From Allopontixanthobacter sp034376665 (GTDB taxonomy: Bacteria > Pseudomonadota > Alphaproteobacteria > Sphingomonadales > Sphingomonadaceae): a stretch of DNA of 64,000 nucleotides. Below, piece by piece: positions 26,640-35,600 of this stretch. Position 1 is the stretch's first letter. Every line of letters begins with the position of its first letter. Location: positions 1 to 64,000 of the forward strand of contig NZ_JAXMJI010000102.1 in assembly GCF_034376665.1 (NCBI RefSeq). Direction: 5' to 3'. Both the position numbers and the translations under genes were made by a program. The notes beneath the pieces are model-generated. The model saw only the letters and a program-made list of their open reading frames with translations. It was not told where the DNA came from and searched no databases.

Positions 26640-26669
26640 GGTTAACGGATAAACCCTTTGCGGTTAACC
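26640..26669. promoter_or_regulatory. Paired GGTTAAC elements upstream of the pilin gene
   Basis: GGTTAAC at 26640-26646 and GGTTAACC at 26662-26669 are spaced 22 bp apart, about two helical turns, in an AT-rich stretch 130-160 bp upstream of the pilin. Each contains the palindrome GTTAAC. This fits a binding site for a dimer pair of an unknown regulator. Confidence 0.35.
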
Positions 26670-26727
26670 TTTACGGGCAACCAGCCTGGCTCTCCGAAAG
26701 AGTATCTGGCTGTAAATCAGTTATTTA

Positions 26728-27735
26728 TCAGATATCGCCGCCCGTCAGACGCTGGCAGACCAGGTCCAGCTGGTCGAGGGTACGATAGCGGATCGTGACC
26801 GTTCCGGACCTCGGATCGACATCCGTCTTGATCTTCACGGCCAGCCCGAGAAACTCTTCGAGATGCCCTTGCACCGCCGCAATATCGGCATCCTTTGCCG
26901 GGTCGCGGGAAGTCCTTGCCTTGCGACGTTCCGATTCGGAATGCGCGGGTGAGGTGCCGGCCTTTACCAGCCGTTCGACATCCCGCACCGACAGTTTCTG
27001 GTCCACCGCCTGCCGTGCAAGCGCGGCGGCGTTATCATAGCCGATCAGCGCCCGTGCATGGCCCATGGACAGCGCGCCTTGTTCCACCAAGGTCAGGATC
27101 TCAACCGGCAGGCCCAGTAACCGCTGGAGATTGGCGACATGGCTACGCGATTTGTCGACCAGTTTGGCGATCTCGCCCTGGCTCATCCCTTCCTCGTCGG
27201 CCAGCTGCTGGTAGGCGCGCGCTTCCTCGACGGGATTGAGGTCTTCCCGCTGGATGTTCTCGATCAGCGCCAGCGCCATCACCTCGCGCGGGTCGAGATC
27301 GCGCACCAGCGCCGGTATTTCGTGCAATTGCGCCTTCTGCGCCGCCCGCCACCGCCTTTCGCCAGCCACAAGTTGATAGCGCCCGCCGGCGAGCGGGCGA
27401 ACGATGATCGGCTGGATTACCCCGCGCGCGGCAATCGAGGCCGACAGCTCGGCCAGCGCGGCTTCGTCGAAATGGCGGCGCGGTTGACCTGGCAGGGGTT
27501 CGATCGAGGCGATTGCGAGCGATGCCAGTCCGGACCGGGCCGCGCCGCCTGCAGCCCCGGACTGGGCACTGCCCGACGGCACATCCTGATCGGTGACAGC
27601 ACCGCGCACCAGCGGTTCCTCGCGGCGGGTTTCGCCCATCAGGGCGCTCAATCCCTTGCCCAGCTTCTTTTTTCCTTCCGCAGCCGCGCGGGCCGGTACG
27701 GAAAAGCGAATCGGATCGGCGTGGGGGTTGCTCAT
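26728..27735 (-). CDS. parB: Chromosome partition protein ParB
   Basis: A 335-residue ParB/Spo0J CTPase that loads at parS and spreads along origin DNA. The N-terminal ParA-interacting stretch (KKLGKGLSALMGE) is followed by the nuclease-like CTP domain with QPRRHFDEAALAELSASI, GRYQLVAGERRWRAAQ and ALIENIQREDLNPVEEA. The HTH region has MSQGEIAKLVDKSRSHVANLQRLL and LSMGHARALIG. The C-terminal dimerisation domain ends in VCQRLTGGDI. It overlaps parA by 4 bp, and three parS-like sites lie within 4.4 kb. Confidence 0.97.
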   Translation of the reverse strand: MSNPHADPIRFSVPARAAAEGKKKLGKGLSALMGETRREEPLVRGAVTDQDVPSGSAQSGAAGGAARSGLASLAIASIEPLPGQPRRHFDEAALAELSASIAARGVIQPIIVRPLAGGRYQLVAGERRWRAAQKAQLHEIPALVRDLDPREVMALALIENIQREDLNPVEEARAYQQLADEEGMSQGEIAKLVDKSRSHVANLQRLLGLPVEILTLVEQGALSMGHARALIGYDNAAALARQAVDQKLSVRDVERLVKAGTSPAHSESERRKARTSRDPAKDADIAAVQGHLEEFLGLAVKIKTDVDPRSGTVTIRYRTLDQLDLVCQRLTGGDI

Positions 27736-28508
27736 GCGGCTTTCCTCTGTTCGGGCAAACGTCCGATCAATTCGCGGGCGAGAGCGATATAGGCGCGGCT
27801 GCCCGCGCAGGAATGGTCGTAAACCAGCGCGGGCAGGCCGTGACTGGGCGCTTCCGACAGCCGGACATTGCGCGGAATGACCGATTCGAAGACCAGTCCG
27901 GCGAGGCAGTCACGCACATCGTCCGCCACCTGGTCGGTCAGCCGGTTGCGCCGGTCGAACATTGTCAGGACAATCCCGATAATGCCGAGATCCGGATTGA
28001 AGCGCTGCTGGACCCGTTCGACCGTCAGCAACAATTGGCTCAGACCCTCCAGCGCGAAGAATTCGCATTGCAGCGGAACCATCAATGTATCGGCGGCCCC
28101 AAGCGCATTCAGGGTCAGCAAGCCGAGCGATGGCGGGCAATCGATGAAACAGATATCATGCGCCGTATGTCCGGCGAGCGCATCGCGCAGGCGCGCCGTG
28201 CGGTCTTCGACGCTGACCAACTCCACCTCGGCACCGCTGAGATCGACCGTTGCGGGAATAATGTCGAGATTGGGAATATTGGTCGGCAGAATGCACTCGT
28301 GCAGGGCGACCTGATCGACCAGTATGTCGTAGCTCGAGCGGACGCGGGCCTCGACCTCGATACCCAGTCCGGTGGACGCGTTACCTTGGGGATCGAGGTC
28401 GAGCAGCAGCGTCTTCCATCCCGTTGCGGCCATCGCGGTTGCAATGTTGATGGCAGTGGTGGTCTTGCCCACTCCGCCCTTCTGATTGGCTATCGCGATG
28501 GTTATCAT
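27732..28508 (-). CDS. parA: Chromosome partition ATPase ParA
   Basis: A 258-residue ParA/Soj ATPase with the deviant Walker A KGGVGKTTTAIN (residues about 11-22), DLDPQGNAS, and CFIDCPPSLGLLTLNAL as Walker B/switch. There is no N-terminal HTH, so it is the chromosomal type. It works with ParB to move origins to the cell poles. The gene follows rsmG after 18 bp and overlaps parB by 4 bp. Confidence 0.97.
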   Translation of the reverse strand: MITIAIANQKGGVGKTTTAINIATAMAATGWKTLLLDLDPQGNASTGLGIEVEARVRSSYDILVDQVALHECILPTNIPNLDIIPATVDLSGAEVELVSVEDRTARLRDALAGHTAHDICFIDCPPSLGLLTLNALGAADTLMVPLQCEFFALEGLSQLLLTVERVQQRFNPDLGIIGIVLTMFDRRNRLTDQVADDVRDCLAGLVFESVIPRNVRLSEAPSHGLPALVYDHSCAGSRAYIALARELIGRLPEQRKAA

Positions 28509-28526
28509 GGAATATACCTTGTTGAT

Positions 28527-29141
28527 TTAGCTTAATTTTCCGACAATTATGCCCGATTCCCGGTCGGTGACCGACTGTTTCACGTGGAACAGCTGTTTTT
28601 GCTTCGTATCCAGTGCATTCAATTCTTGCGCCGCAGACCGCCCTTTCGGCAACAGCCAGACGGTTTCGCTTGTGGAAAATCGAGCGGACAAATCGAGAAT
28701 CGTAGCCAGCGGCGCAAAGGCTCGAGCCGATATGACCGAAACCGGGACAGTTTCCACCTGCTCGAGCCGCTTTCCGATTACCTGGCAATAGGGAAGTTCC
28801 AGCTCGCCCGTCACGCGTAGCAACCACTCGATCCTGCGCCTGCGGGATTCCACGAGCATGACCGGCCATTCAGGCCGCATGATGGCAATGATAACGCCGG
28901 GGAGCCCTGCTCCGGTGCCCAGATCAAGCCACCGCCCTGTTTCACGTGGAAAATACTCCAGAAGCTGCGCGCTGTCCGCAATATGCCGCTGCCAGACAAC
29001 TTCCAGCGACGGCTTCGCCACCAGATTCTGCAGTGCGCTCTCCGCTGTCAACATCGCCACGAAGCGGTCCAGCTTTTCCATCGCTGCGGCATCGCATAGC
29101 CTGGCAACGTAGGCTCGGGCTGAGGATTCCCCCGTAATCAC
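28527..29141 (-). CDS. rsmG: 16S rRNA (guanine527-N7)-methyltransferase RsmG (GidB)
   Basis: A 204-residue SAM-dependent methyltransferase for G527 of 16S rRNA. Typical elements are HIADSAQLLEYFP, the SAM-binding WLDLGTGAGLPGVIIAI, LVESRRRRIEWLLRV and VISARAFAPLATIL. It overlaps the mnmG stop by 4 bp. Two parS-like sequences (28576-28591 and 28938-28953) lie inside the coding region. Each encodes a phenylalanine-histidine-valine run on the coding strand, so the site is kept within codons. Confidence 0.95.
   Translation of the reverse strand: MITGESSARAYVARLCDAAAMEKLDRFVAMLTAESALQNLVAKPSLEVVWQRHIADSAQLLEYFPRETGRWLDLGTGAGLPGVIIAIMRPEWPVMLVESRRRRIEWLLRVTGELELPYCQVIGKRLEQVETVPVSVISARAFAPLATILDLSARFSTSETVWLLPKGRSAAQELNALDTKQKQLFHVKQSVTDRESGIIVGKLS
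28576..28591. other. parS: parS-like centromere site (one mismatch)
   Basis: TGTTTCACGTGGAACA differs from the universal ParB site TGTTTCACGTGAAACA at one base. It lies near the 3' end of rsmG. Confidence 0.85.
28938..28953. other. parS: parS-like centromere site (two mismatches)
   Basis: TGTTTCACGTGGAAAA has two differences from the consensus, both in the right arm. It lies inside rsmG, 362 bp from the first rsmG site. Confidence 0.7.
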
Positions 29142-30994
29142 GCCGCCTGCCGCTCGCGGCGGCGCGCGAACACCAGAACCGCCGACAGCGCGGCGGGCGT
29201 GATCCCGGCGACTCTGCCGGCTGCCGCCAGGTTTTCAGGCCGTGCCTTGGCCAGCCGCTCGGTCATCTCATTCGAGAGCCCTGGAACCGAACCATACGGG
29301 AAGTCGGCACCGAGGAGGACTGCTTCACTGGCGCGCAATTCGCGCAGCTCGCTTTCCTGCCGCGCCAGATAGGGTGCGTAAGCGGCGTCCTCGGCAATTT
29401 CCTGCCCCACCTCGTCGTCGGGTTCCAGTCCGGCAGGAAGCCAAGGCGATACAGTCTTCAGGCTGATCCCGCCGAACCGCAGCCAGTCACTAAGCGGCTT
29501 GGTCCCATTGTCACGGCGCACAGGAAGACCCGCCGATTCGAGCTCGGCTGCAGAAACCACTGTGGTCATGGCCGCAGCCCAGGCGTCGCTGCGCTCACAC
29601 CGCGCGGCAAACCAGGCCTGGCGTTCCGGACCGATACATCCCGCCTCCAGACCGAGCGGTGTGAGGCGGGTGACGGCGTTATTTGCCCGCAATCTGAGGC
29701 GGTACTCGGCGCGCGAGGTCAGCATCCGATAGGGTTCGGTCACGCCGTGCAACGTCAGATCATCGACCATGACGGCGATATAGGAATTTGCCCGGTCGAG
29801 CTTCGCCGGCTCACGCCCGGAAACCGCAGCAGCCGCGTTCATGCCTGCGACCAGTCCCTGCGCGGCTGCTTCCTCGTAGCCGGTGGTGCCGTTGATCTGT
29901 CCGGCGCAATAGAGACCAGGAATATCGGCCACTTCCAGCCCGCTGGTGAGGCAGCGCGGATCGATGTGATCATATTCAACCGCGTAACCGGGCACGGCGA
30001 TCTCGGCCCGTTCCAGCCCTTCCATGCTTTGCACCATGGCGATCTGGACATCGGTCGGCAGCGAGGTGCTGATCCCGTTGGGATAGACCAGATGCGTCGA
30101 CAACCCTTCCGGTTCGAGAAAGACCTGGTGCCCGTCCCGATCACCGAAGCGGTGGATCTTGTCTTCGATCGAAGGGCAATAGCGCGGCCCTTCCGCACCG
30201 ATCGCGCCCGAAAACAGCGGCGAGCGGTCAAGATTGGCGCGAATGATATCGTGGCTTCGCGCGTTGGTGCGGGTGATCGCGCAAAACACCTGCGGGTTCA
30301 GGCGCCGCGGCGTCATCGGCGACATCGTCCATGGTTCGCTGTCGGAAGTTTGCTCCGCGAGCCGCGCCCAATCGATCGTGCGGCCGTCGATGCGCGGCGG
30401 AGTGCCCGTCTTGAGCCGCGCCATCGGCAGCTTCGCTTCGCGCATCTGTGCCGCAAGCTTGCTGGCCGAAGCCTCTCCGATCCGCCCGCCAGTCAGCCGC
30501 TCCTCTCCGCGAAAAAGCGTTCCACCAAGGAAAGTACCGGTGCACAGGACAACCGTTTCGGCCATCAGGACCGTGCCATCGGCGAGGATCAGACCAGCCA
30601 CCTTGCCCGAACGGAACAGCAATTCGGCCGCCTCGCCCGCGATCAGCTGCAGATTGCCCTGCATCCGTATCTGGCGCTGAACAGAGGCCTTGAACAGCCT
30701 CCGGTCCGCCTGGACACGCGGACCCCAGACGGCACTGCCCTTCGACCGGTTGAGCATCCGGTAATGGATCGCCGCGGCATCAGCGGCCTTGCCGATCACC
30801 CCATCAAGAGCGTCGACCTCGCGGACCAGATGGCCCTTGCCCAACCCGCCAATGGCCGGATTGCAGCTCATTGCGCCAATCGTGTCCAGTTCGAAGTTCA
30901 CCAGCCCGGTGCGCATACCCATCCGCGCGGCCACGGCAGCGGCCTCGACCCCGGCGTGCCCGCCGCCGACAATCAGGATCTGGAAATTATGCAT
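29138..30994 (-). CDS. mnmG: tRNA uridine-34 carboxymethylaminomethyl modification enzyme MnmG (GidA)
   Basis: A 618-residue FAD-dependent enzyme that, with MnmE, makes the cmnm5 modification of U34 in tRNAs reading split codon boxes. The N-terminal FAD motif is ILIVGGGHAGVEAAAVAARMG, followed by MSCNPAIGGLGKGHLVREVDALDG, GTFLGGT, LKTGTPPRIDGRTIDW, YCPSIEDKIHRFGDRDGHQVFLEPEG, PGYAVEYDHIDPR and GQINGTTGYEEAAAQGLVAG. Length is standard. A perfect parS lies between it and mnmE; its stop overlaps the rsmG start. Confidence 0.97.
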   Translation of the reverse strand: MHNFQILIVGGGHAGVEAAAVAARMGMRTGLVNFELDTIGAMSCNPAIGGLGKGHLVREVDALDGVIGKAADAAAIHYRMLNRSKGSAVWGPRVQADRRLFKASVQRQIRMQGNLQLIAGEAAELLFRSGKVAGLILADGTVLMAETVVLCTGTFLGGTLFRGEERLTGGRIGEASASKLAAQMREAKLPMARLKTGTPPRIDGRTIDWARLAEQTSDSEPWTMSPMTPRRLNPQVFCAITRTNARSHDIIRANLDRSPLFSGAIGAEGPRYCPSIEDKIHRFGDRDGHQVFLEPEGLSTHLVYPNGISTSLPTDVQIAMVQSMEGLERAEIAVPGYAVEYDHIDPRCLTSGLEVADIPGLYCAGQINGTTGYEEAAAQGLVAGMNAAAAVSGREPAKLDRANSYIAVMVDDLTLHGVTEPYRMLTSRAEYRLRLRANNAVTRLTPLGLEAGCIGPERQAWFAARCERSDAWAAAMTTVVSAAELESAGLPVRRDNGTKPLSDWLRFGGISLKTVSPWLPAGLEPDDEVGQEIAEDAAYAPYLARQESELRELRASEAVLLGADFPYGSVPGLSNEMTERLAKARPENLAAAGRVAGITPAALSAVLVFARRRERQAA

Positions 30995-31053
30995 GATCGC
31001 CCGATAGTCGAGCCGCCCCCGCCGGTCAAAGGGTCTCGCGGCGGACTGCCCTG

Positions 31054-31069
31054 TGTTTCACGTGAAACA
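31054..31069. other. parS: Perfect parS site between mnmE and mnmG
   Basis: TGTTTCACGTGAAACA, the exact 16-bp palindromic ParB-binding consensus, in the 101-bp intergenic space. It is about 5.7 kb from the proposed oriC. Confidence 0.95.
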
Positions 31070-31095
31070 CCCGCCCGTCGTTCCGCGCTGAAACG

Positions 31096-32370
31096 CTACT
31101 TGCCGATGCAGAACCTGCTGAACAGCGTATTAAGCATATCCTCGGTCGCGCTGCGGCCAATCAACCGGTCGAAGGCCGACCGCGCGCTGCGCAGGCTTTC
31201 GCCGATCAGCAACAGATCCCCGGCGGGCGAGATCTCGCTCAGGCTTGCGAGAGCTTCGGCAAGCAGCGTGTGCTGCCGGTCACTCAGCGCGACCTGCCCA
31301 GGATTCGGCAGAGCAGCTGCCGCATGGGCGATCAGGCGGCGGCGCAACTCATCCATTCCCTCCCCGGTAGCTGCGGAAATCCGCATTTCGGGTGATGATG
31401 TGCGATTTCGGTTGCCAAGGTCGATCTTGGTCTCGATCTCCCAGGCATCGGGCGGTCCCTGCCCTTCGTCTCCCAGCCACAGGACGAGGTCTGCCTTGCC
31501 GAGCGCGGCTCTGGCGCGTTCGATCCCGATGAGCTCGATGGGGTCCGTGCTGACTTCGTGCAGGCCTGCGGTATCGAGAAAGGTGAAGGGTATGCCCGCA
31601 ATCGCGCAGGTTCGCTGCAAGACATCGCGCGTAGTGCCGGCCGTGGGCGCGGTAATGGCGGCCTCATCCTCGACTAACGCATTGAATAGAGTTGATTTCC
31701 CTGAATTTGGCGGCCCTGCGAGGACGACCCGGAAGCCTTCTTTCAAGGCCCGAGCCCGGGGCCGCGCCAGCCACTCACCAATAACGGACTGAAGCGCGCC
31801 GAGCCCTTCGGCGAAGGACGGAGGAAGATCGGCAGAGTCTTCCTCGTCGGAGAAATCGAGGACTGCCTCAATTTGCGCGGACAGCGTCAGGACCTGGCCT
31901 CGCCATTCCTCGACCACCCGCGACAGCCCCCCTCCCAGCAGCGCCATTGCCGACCGGCGCTGCAGTTCGGTTTCCGCCTCAAGCAGATCGGCGAGACCTT
32001 CCGATTCGGCCAGATCGAGCCTGCCGTTGATAAATGCGCGGCGGGTAAATTCGCCGGGCTCCGCGCGGCGGAGGCCATCCATGCCCGCCAGCACGCCTTC
32101 CACCGCAGCGATAACCGCCCGGCCCCCGTGGAGGTGAAGCTCTGCGGTATCTTCCCCGGTGGCATTGTGCGGCCCAGGCAGGAACAGCACCAACGCATGG
32201 TCCAGCACACCGCCGTCGCTATCCTTCAGATACCGCGCCACGGCCCGCCGGGGCGGAGGTAGTTTGCCCGCGAGACGCTGTAACGCGTCCGCCGCGCCGG
32301 GACCGCTGATCCGGATCACCCCGATCCCGGCGGGCGCAGATCCGCTGGAAAGGGCGAAAATAGTGTCCAT
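31096..32370 (-). CDS. mnmE: tRNA modification GTPase MnmE (TrmE)
   Basis: A 424-residue GTPase partner of MnmG. The N-terminal folate-binding domain starts MDTIFALSSGSAPAGIGVIRISGPG and has GEFTRRAFINGRLDLAESEGLADLL. The G-domain shows VVLAGPPNSGKSTLFNAL and FLDTAGLHE. The C-terminal helical domain ends with the conserved SRFCIGK. It is slightly shorter than the about 450-residue enterobacterial protein, as in other alphaproteobacteria. Confidence 0.96.
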   Translation of the reverse strand: MDTIFALSSGSAPAGIGVIRISGPGAADALQRLAGKLPPPRRAVARYLKDSDGGVLDHALVLFLPGPHNATGEDTAELHLHGGRAVIAAVEGVLAGMDGLRRAEPGEFTRRAFINGRLDLAESEGLADLLEAETELQRRSAMALLGGGLSRVVEEWRGQVLTLSAQIEAVLDFSDEEDSADLPPSFAEGLGALQSVIGEWLARPRARALKEGFRVVLAGPPNSGKSTLFNALVEDEAAITAPTAGTTRDVLQRTCAIAGIPFTFLDTAGLHEVSTDPIELIGIERARAALGKADLVLWLGDEGQGPPDAWEIETKIDLGNRNRTSSPEMRISAATGEGMDELRRRLIAHAAAALPNPGQVALSDRQHTLLAEALASLSEISPAGDLLLIGESLRSARSAFDRLIGRSATEDMLNTLFSRFCIGK

Positions 32371-32412
32371 GATTACAGTATCATACGAGCGAACTGCGCA
32401 CGCAATTGCAGA

Positions 32413-32685
32413 TCAGTCACCCTTCTTGGCGGTACCCTTGCCCATCATCCCGCCGCTGGCTGCGTTCAGGCCGCCCTCGACGAAGTTCTGGAACAGTTTG
32501 AGTCCAACCTGGCCCATCGGAGCGAGTTGCTTGGCGTAATCCTGCAGCTGCTCGGGATTGGAGACGCCCTTCATCGCCTTGGTGATGGTGTCGACATAGA
32601 TGTCGTTGGCCTTACCCACATCGGGCAGCCCCATGAAGGTCCGCGCCTCCTCCGGTGTGCATTCAATTTCCACATGGACCTTCAT
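32413..32685 (-). CDS. DUF6489-type small cytoplasmic protein
   Basis: A 90-residue protein, MKVHVEIECTPEEARTFMGLPDVG at the start, then a helical part and a Gly/Met-rich tail (ASGGMMGKGTAKKGD). It matches my memory of the DUF6489 family of sphingomonads; the function is unknown. The ATG at 32685 is chosen because GGAGG precedes it by 6 bp, rather than an in-frame codon 29 positions upstream. It lies 42 bp upstream of mnmE on the same strand. Confidence 0.78.
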   Translation of the reverse strand: MKVHVEIECTPEEARTFMGLPDVGKANDIYVDTITKAMKGVSNPEQLQDYAKQLAPMGQVGLKLFQNFVEGGLNAASGGMMGKGTAKKGD

Positions 32686-32868
32686 CGCGTTTCCTCCGTT
32701 GGGCTTGTATAATGGCAGCCCTGTCCCGCACTGCACTTCACGGCGCACTTCACGGTGCAGAGTGTTGACCATTAGGTGAGTTTGGTAAAGCCTGCACGCA
32801 AGAGGCTGGCTATAATTGTCCGAAGCCGATCAACCCGAAGCATCTCCGCGAAACAACGAGGATCCACC

Positions 32869-33576
32869 ATGAACGATACCGCCACCATTCCCACCCTCTC
32901 CGGCGAATCCAGCTTCGAAGCCTATGTTGCGCGGCCGGCCGGCAGTCCGAAAGCGGCCATCCTGGTGATCCAGGAAATCTTCGGCGTGAATCCGGGTATC
33001 CGGGCAAAGTGCGATAAATGGGCCGAGGCCGGCTATCTCGCGGTTGCCCCCGACCTGTTCTGGCGGATGGAACCGAACATCCAGCTCGATCCCGACGTCG
33101 AGGAAGAATTCAACCGCGCGCTAAGCCTGTTTGGCAAATACGACCCAGACGACGGGGTGAAGGACATCGAGGCGACCATCCACTGGATCCGGCGCGAAGC
33201 GGGCGTGCCCAAGGTGGGCTGCGTCGGCTACTGCCTGGGAGGGAAACTCGCCTATATGGCGGCGACTCGGACAGATGTGGATGCGAGCGTCGGATATTAC
33301 GGGGTGATGATCGACCAGATGCTGCACGAGGCGAAGGCCATCGCCCATCCGCTGATGCTGCACATCCCCACCGCCGATCACTTCGTCAGCGCCGAGGCAC
33401 AAAAGGCGATGCACGGCGGGCTGGATAGCCATCCCAAGGTGACGCTGCACGATTACGAAGGGCTCGATCACGGCTTCGCCACCGAAAGCGGTCAGCGCCG
33501 GGACGAGGCAGGCGCGCAGCTCGCCGATAGCCGGACGGCGGAGTTTTTCGCGAGACACCTGTTGCAGCAGGGCTGA
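32869..33576 (+). CDS. Dienelactone hydrolase family protein
   Basis: A 235-residue alpha/beta hydrolase. KAAILVIQEIFGVNPGIRAKCDKWAEAGYLAVAPDLFWR is the typical N-terminal half with the catalytic-site Glu. VGCVGYCLGGKLAYMAA carries the nucleophile Cys of the GxCxGG elbow. IPTADHFVSAEA and EGLDHGFATE contain the Asp and His of the triad. Its native substrate is unknown. The start has GAGGA 6 bp upstream. It is the only plus-strand gene between parB and the origin. Confidence 0.9.
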   Translation: MNDTATIPTLSGESSFEAYVARPAGSPKAAILVIQEIFGVNPGIRAKCDKWAEAGYLAVAPDLFWRMEPNIQLDPDVEEEFNRALSLFGKYDPDDGVKDIEATIHWIRREAGVPKVGCVGYCLGGKLAYMAATRTDVDASVGYYGVMIDQMLHEAKAIAHPLMLHIPTADHFVSAEAQKAMHGGLDSHPKVTLHDYEGLDHGFATESGQRRDEAGAQLADSRTAEFFARHLLQQG

Positions 33577-33623
33577 TCTGCGCGCCCGCGCGGCGGCGGC
33601 AGCGAACCCGAAGCTGGAAACCT

Positions 33624-33655
33624 GAGAGAAGGTGCCAATCAGGGCTTCTTCTCTC
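33624..33655. terminator. Hairpin between convergent genes dlh and rho
   Basis: GAGAGAAG-N16-CTTCTCTC: perfect 8-bp arms in the 87-bp gap between the two convergent stops. There is no T-run, so the terminator role is uncertain. Confidence 0.35.
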
Positions 33656-33663
33656 CCGCGGGA

Positions 33664-34929
33664 TTACTGGTTCATCGTCGCGAAGAAATCTTCGTTGGTC
33701 TTGGAATCCTTCATCTTGTCGAGCAGGAATTCCATGGAATCGATTGTGCCCATCTGCATCAGGATGCGGCGCAGGACCCACATTTTGGAGAGCTTGTCCT
33801 TCTCGACCAGCAATTCTTCCTTGCGGGTGCCGGATTTTCCGACATCCAGCGCAGGGAAGATGCGCTTGTCGGCGACTTTCCGGTCGAGGACGATTTCCGA
33901 ATTGCCGGTGCCCTTGAATTCCTCGAAGATAACTTCGTCCATCCGGCTGCCGGTATCGATCAGTGCGGTGGCAATGATCGACAGCGACCCGCCTTCCTCG
34001 ATATTCCGCGCCGCGCCGAAGAACCGCTTGGGACGCTGCAAGGCGTTGGCGTCGACGCCGCCGGTCAGTACCTTGCCGCTGCTGGGAACCACCGTGTTGT
34101 AAGCGCGGCCCAGACGGGTGATGGAATCGAGCAGGATCACCACGTCGCGCTTGTGCTCGACCAGGCGCTTGGCCTTCTCGATAACCATTTCGGCAACCTG
34201 CACATGGCGTGTCGCGGGTTCGTCGAAGGTGGAGGAGATTACCTCGCCCTTCACGCTGCGCTGCATGTCGGTGACTTCTTCGGGCCGCTCATCCACCAGC
34301 AGCACCAGCAGGAACACCTCGGGGTGATTGTCCGTGATCGCCTTGGCGATGTTCTGCAGCAGCACGGTCTTGCCGGTGCGGGGCGGGGCCACGATCAGCG
34401 CGCGCTGGCCCTTGCCCTGCGGCGAGATGATGTCGATCACCCGCGCGGATTTGTCGACCACGGTGGGATCGAGCGTATCGAGATTGAGCTTTTCGTCGGG
34501 ATAGAGTGGGGTGAGGTTGTCGAAATTGGTCCGCAGCCGAACTTGGTCGGGATCTTCGAAATTAACGCTCGCCAGGCTGGTCATCGCGAAATAGCGTTCG
34601 CCATCCTTGGGCGCCCGGATTTCGCCTTCCACCGTATCGCCGGTGCGCAGGCCCCATTTGCGGATCTGGTTGGGCGAAACATAGATATCGTCCGGCCCGG
34701 CGAGGTAATTCGCTTCGGGGCTGCGCAGGAAGCCGAAGCCGTCCTGCAGCACTTCGATCGTGCCGATACCCATGATCTGGTCGGTATATTCCTCGTCCTC
34801 GGCCAATTCGCGCAGGATGCAGAACATCAGGTCCTGGCGGCGCATGGTGGACGCGCCTTCGACCCCCAGTTCTTCCGCCATACTGACCAGTTCGGCGGGG
34901 GGCTTGGCTTTGAGTTCTCTGAGATGCAT
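33664..34929 (-). CDS. rho: Transcription termination factor Rho
   Basis: A 421-residue hexameric RNA helicase that ends transcription at rut sites. MHLRELKAKPPAELVSMAEELGVE is the N-terminal Rho domain and GFGFLRSPEANYLAGPDDIYVSPNQIRKWGLRTGD the RNA-binding cold-shock-like domain. RALIVAPPRTGKTVLLQNIA is the Walker A and LLVLLVDERPEEVTDM the Walker B, followed by the Q-loop/R-loop segment LGRAYNTVVPSSGKVLTGGVDANAL. An in-frame ATG 20 codons earlier is rejected because the family begins with this M. Length is typical. Confidence 0.98.
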   Translation of the reverse strand: MHLRELKAKPPAELVSMAEELGVEGASTMRRQDLMFCILRELAEDEEYTDQIMGIGTIEVLQDGFGFLRSPEANYLAGPDDIYVSPNQIRKWGLRTGDTVEGEIRAPKDGERYFAMTSLASVNFEDPDQVRLRTNFDNLTPLYPDEKLNLDTLDPTVVDKSARVIDIISPQGKGQRALIVAPPRTGKTVLLQNIAKAITDNHPEVFLLVLLVDERPEEVTDMQRSVKGEVISSTFDEPATRHVQVAEMVIEKAKRLVEHKRDVVILLDSITRLGRAYNTVVPSSGKVLTGGVDANALQRPKRFFGAARNIEEGGSLSIIATALIDTGSRMDEVIFEEFKGTGNSEIVLDRKVADKRIFPALDVGKSGTRKEELLVEKDKLSKMWVLRRILMQMGTIDSMEFLLDKMKDSKTNEDFFATMNQ

Positions 34930-35107
34930 GGGAGTAAATCCGATAAGTCTGGCCCGAATATCCGCACGCGGAAACCCGGGAATTTTCAAGATAGGCGGCA
35001 GGTCGTCAGGGCTTGGAGAAAGCAGACCCGGCTTCGATTAACGGCGAAGCCTCAGCCGAACAGGCCTTGCAAATACGCCGACACGGCGCGCGCGTCAATT
35101 GGCCTCT

Positions 35108-35551
35108 TCAGAACGGCTTGACGATCACCAGCACGACAATGATCGCGGCGGCCACACCGGGCACTTCGTTGAGCAGGCGCAGTTTTCTGCCGGTCAGCGG
35201 ACGCTCGCCGCGGGCCAGCTTGCGGGCATAGGCGGACAGATAGCCATGATAACCCGACAGCAAAAGCACCAGCAGCAGCTTGGCGTGGAACCAGCCCTGC
35301 GCAAAGGCGCCGATCGATCCCGCCAGTGCCAGCCCGAACAGCCACACGAGGATCATCGAGGGCCGAAGGATGATCTTCAGCAGCTTTTGTTCGCGGTCCA
35401 CCCAGCGCGCTTCTTCGGGCGAACCCGCTTCGGCTTCCTGATGATAGACGAAGAACCGCGGCAACATGAACAGCCCCGCCATCCAGAAAATCACGAAAAT
35501 GACATGGCCAGCCTTGAGCCAGAGATAGACCATCGAAAGCACGTCCTGCAT
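35108..35551 (-). CDS. hemJ: Protoporphyrinogen oxidase HemJ
   Basis: A 147-residue integral membrane protein with four hydrophobic segments. WLKAGHVIFVIFWMAGLFMLPRFFVYH contains the conserved heme-ligand His of HemJ. WFHAKLLLVLLLSGYHGYLSAYARKLARG holds a further conserved His and Lys. It oxidises protoporphyrinogen IX in bacteria lacking HemG/HemY. It sits next to hemE, 49 bp downstream of it, on the same strand, supporting a heme-synthesis unit. Confidence 0.93.
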   Translation of the reverse strand: MQDVLSMVYLWLKAGHVIFVIFWMAGLFMLPRFFVYHQEAEAGSPEEARWVDREQKLLKIILRPSMILVWLFGLALAGSIGAFAQGWFHAKLLLVLLLSGYHGYLSAYARKLARGERPLTGRKLRLLNEVPGVAAAIIVVLVIVKPF

Positions 35552-35600
35552 GGGAGGGATGTAGCGAAGGGTGCCGTCAAAAGCACCCCTCGTAATGAAT

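Noticed and set aside
29747..31792. Long plus-strand open frame (681 codons) opposite mnmG and mnmE
   Set aside because: Antisense to two well-conserved genes and crossing the parS site; no domain-like sequence.
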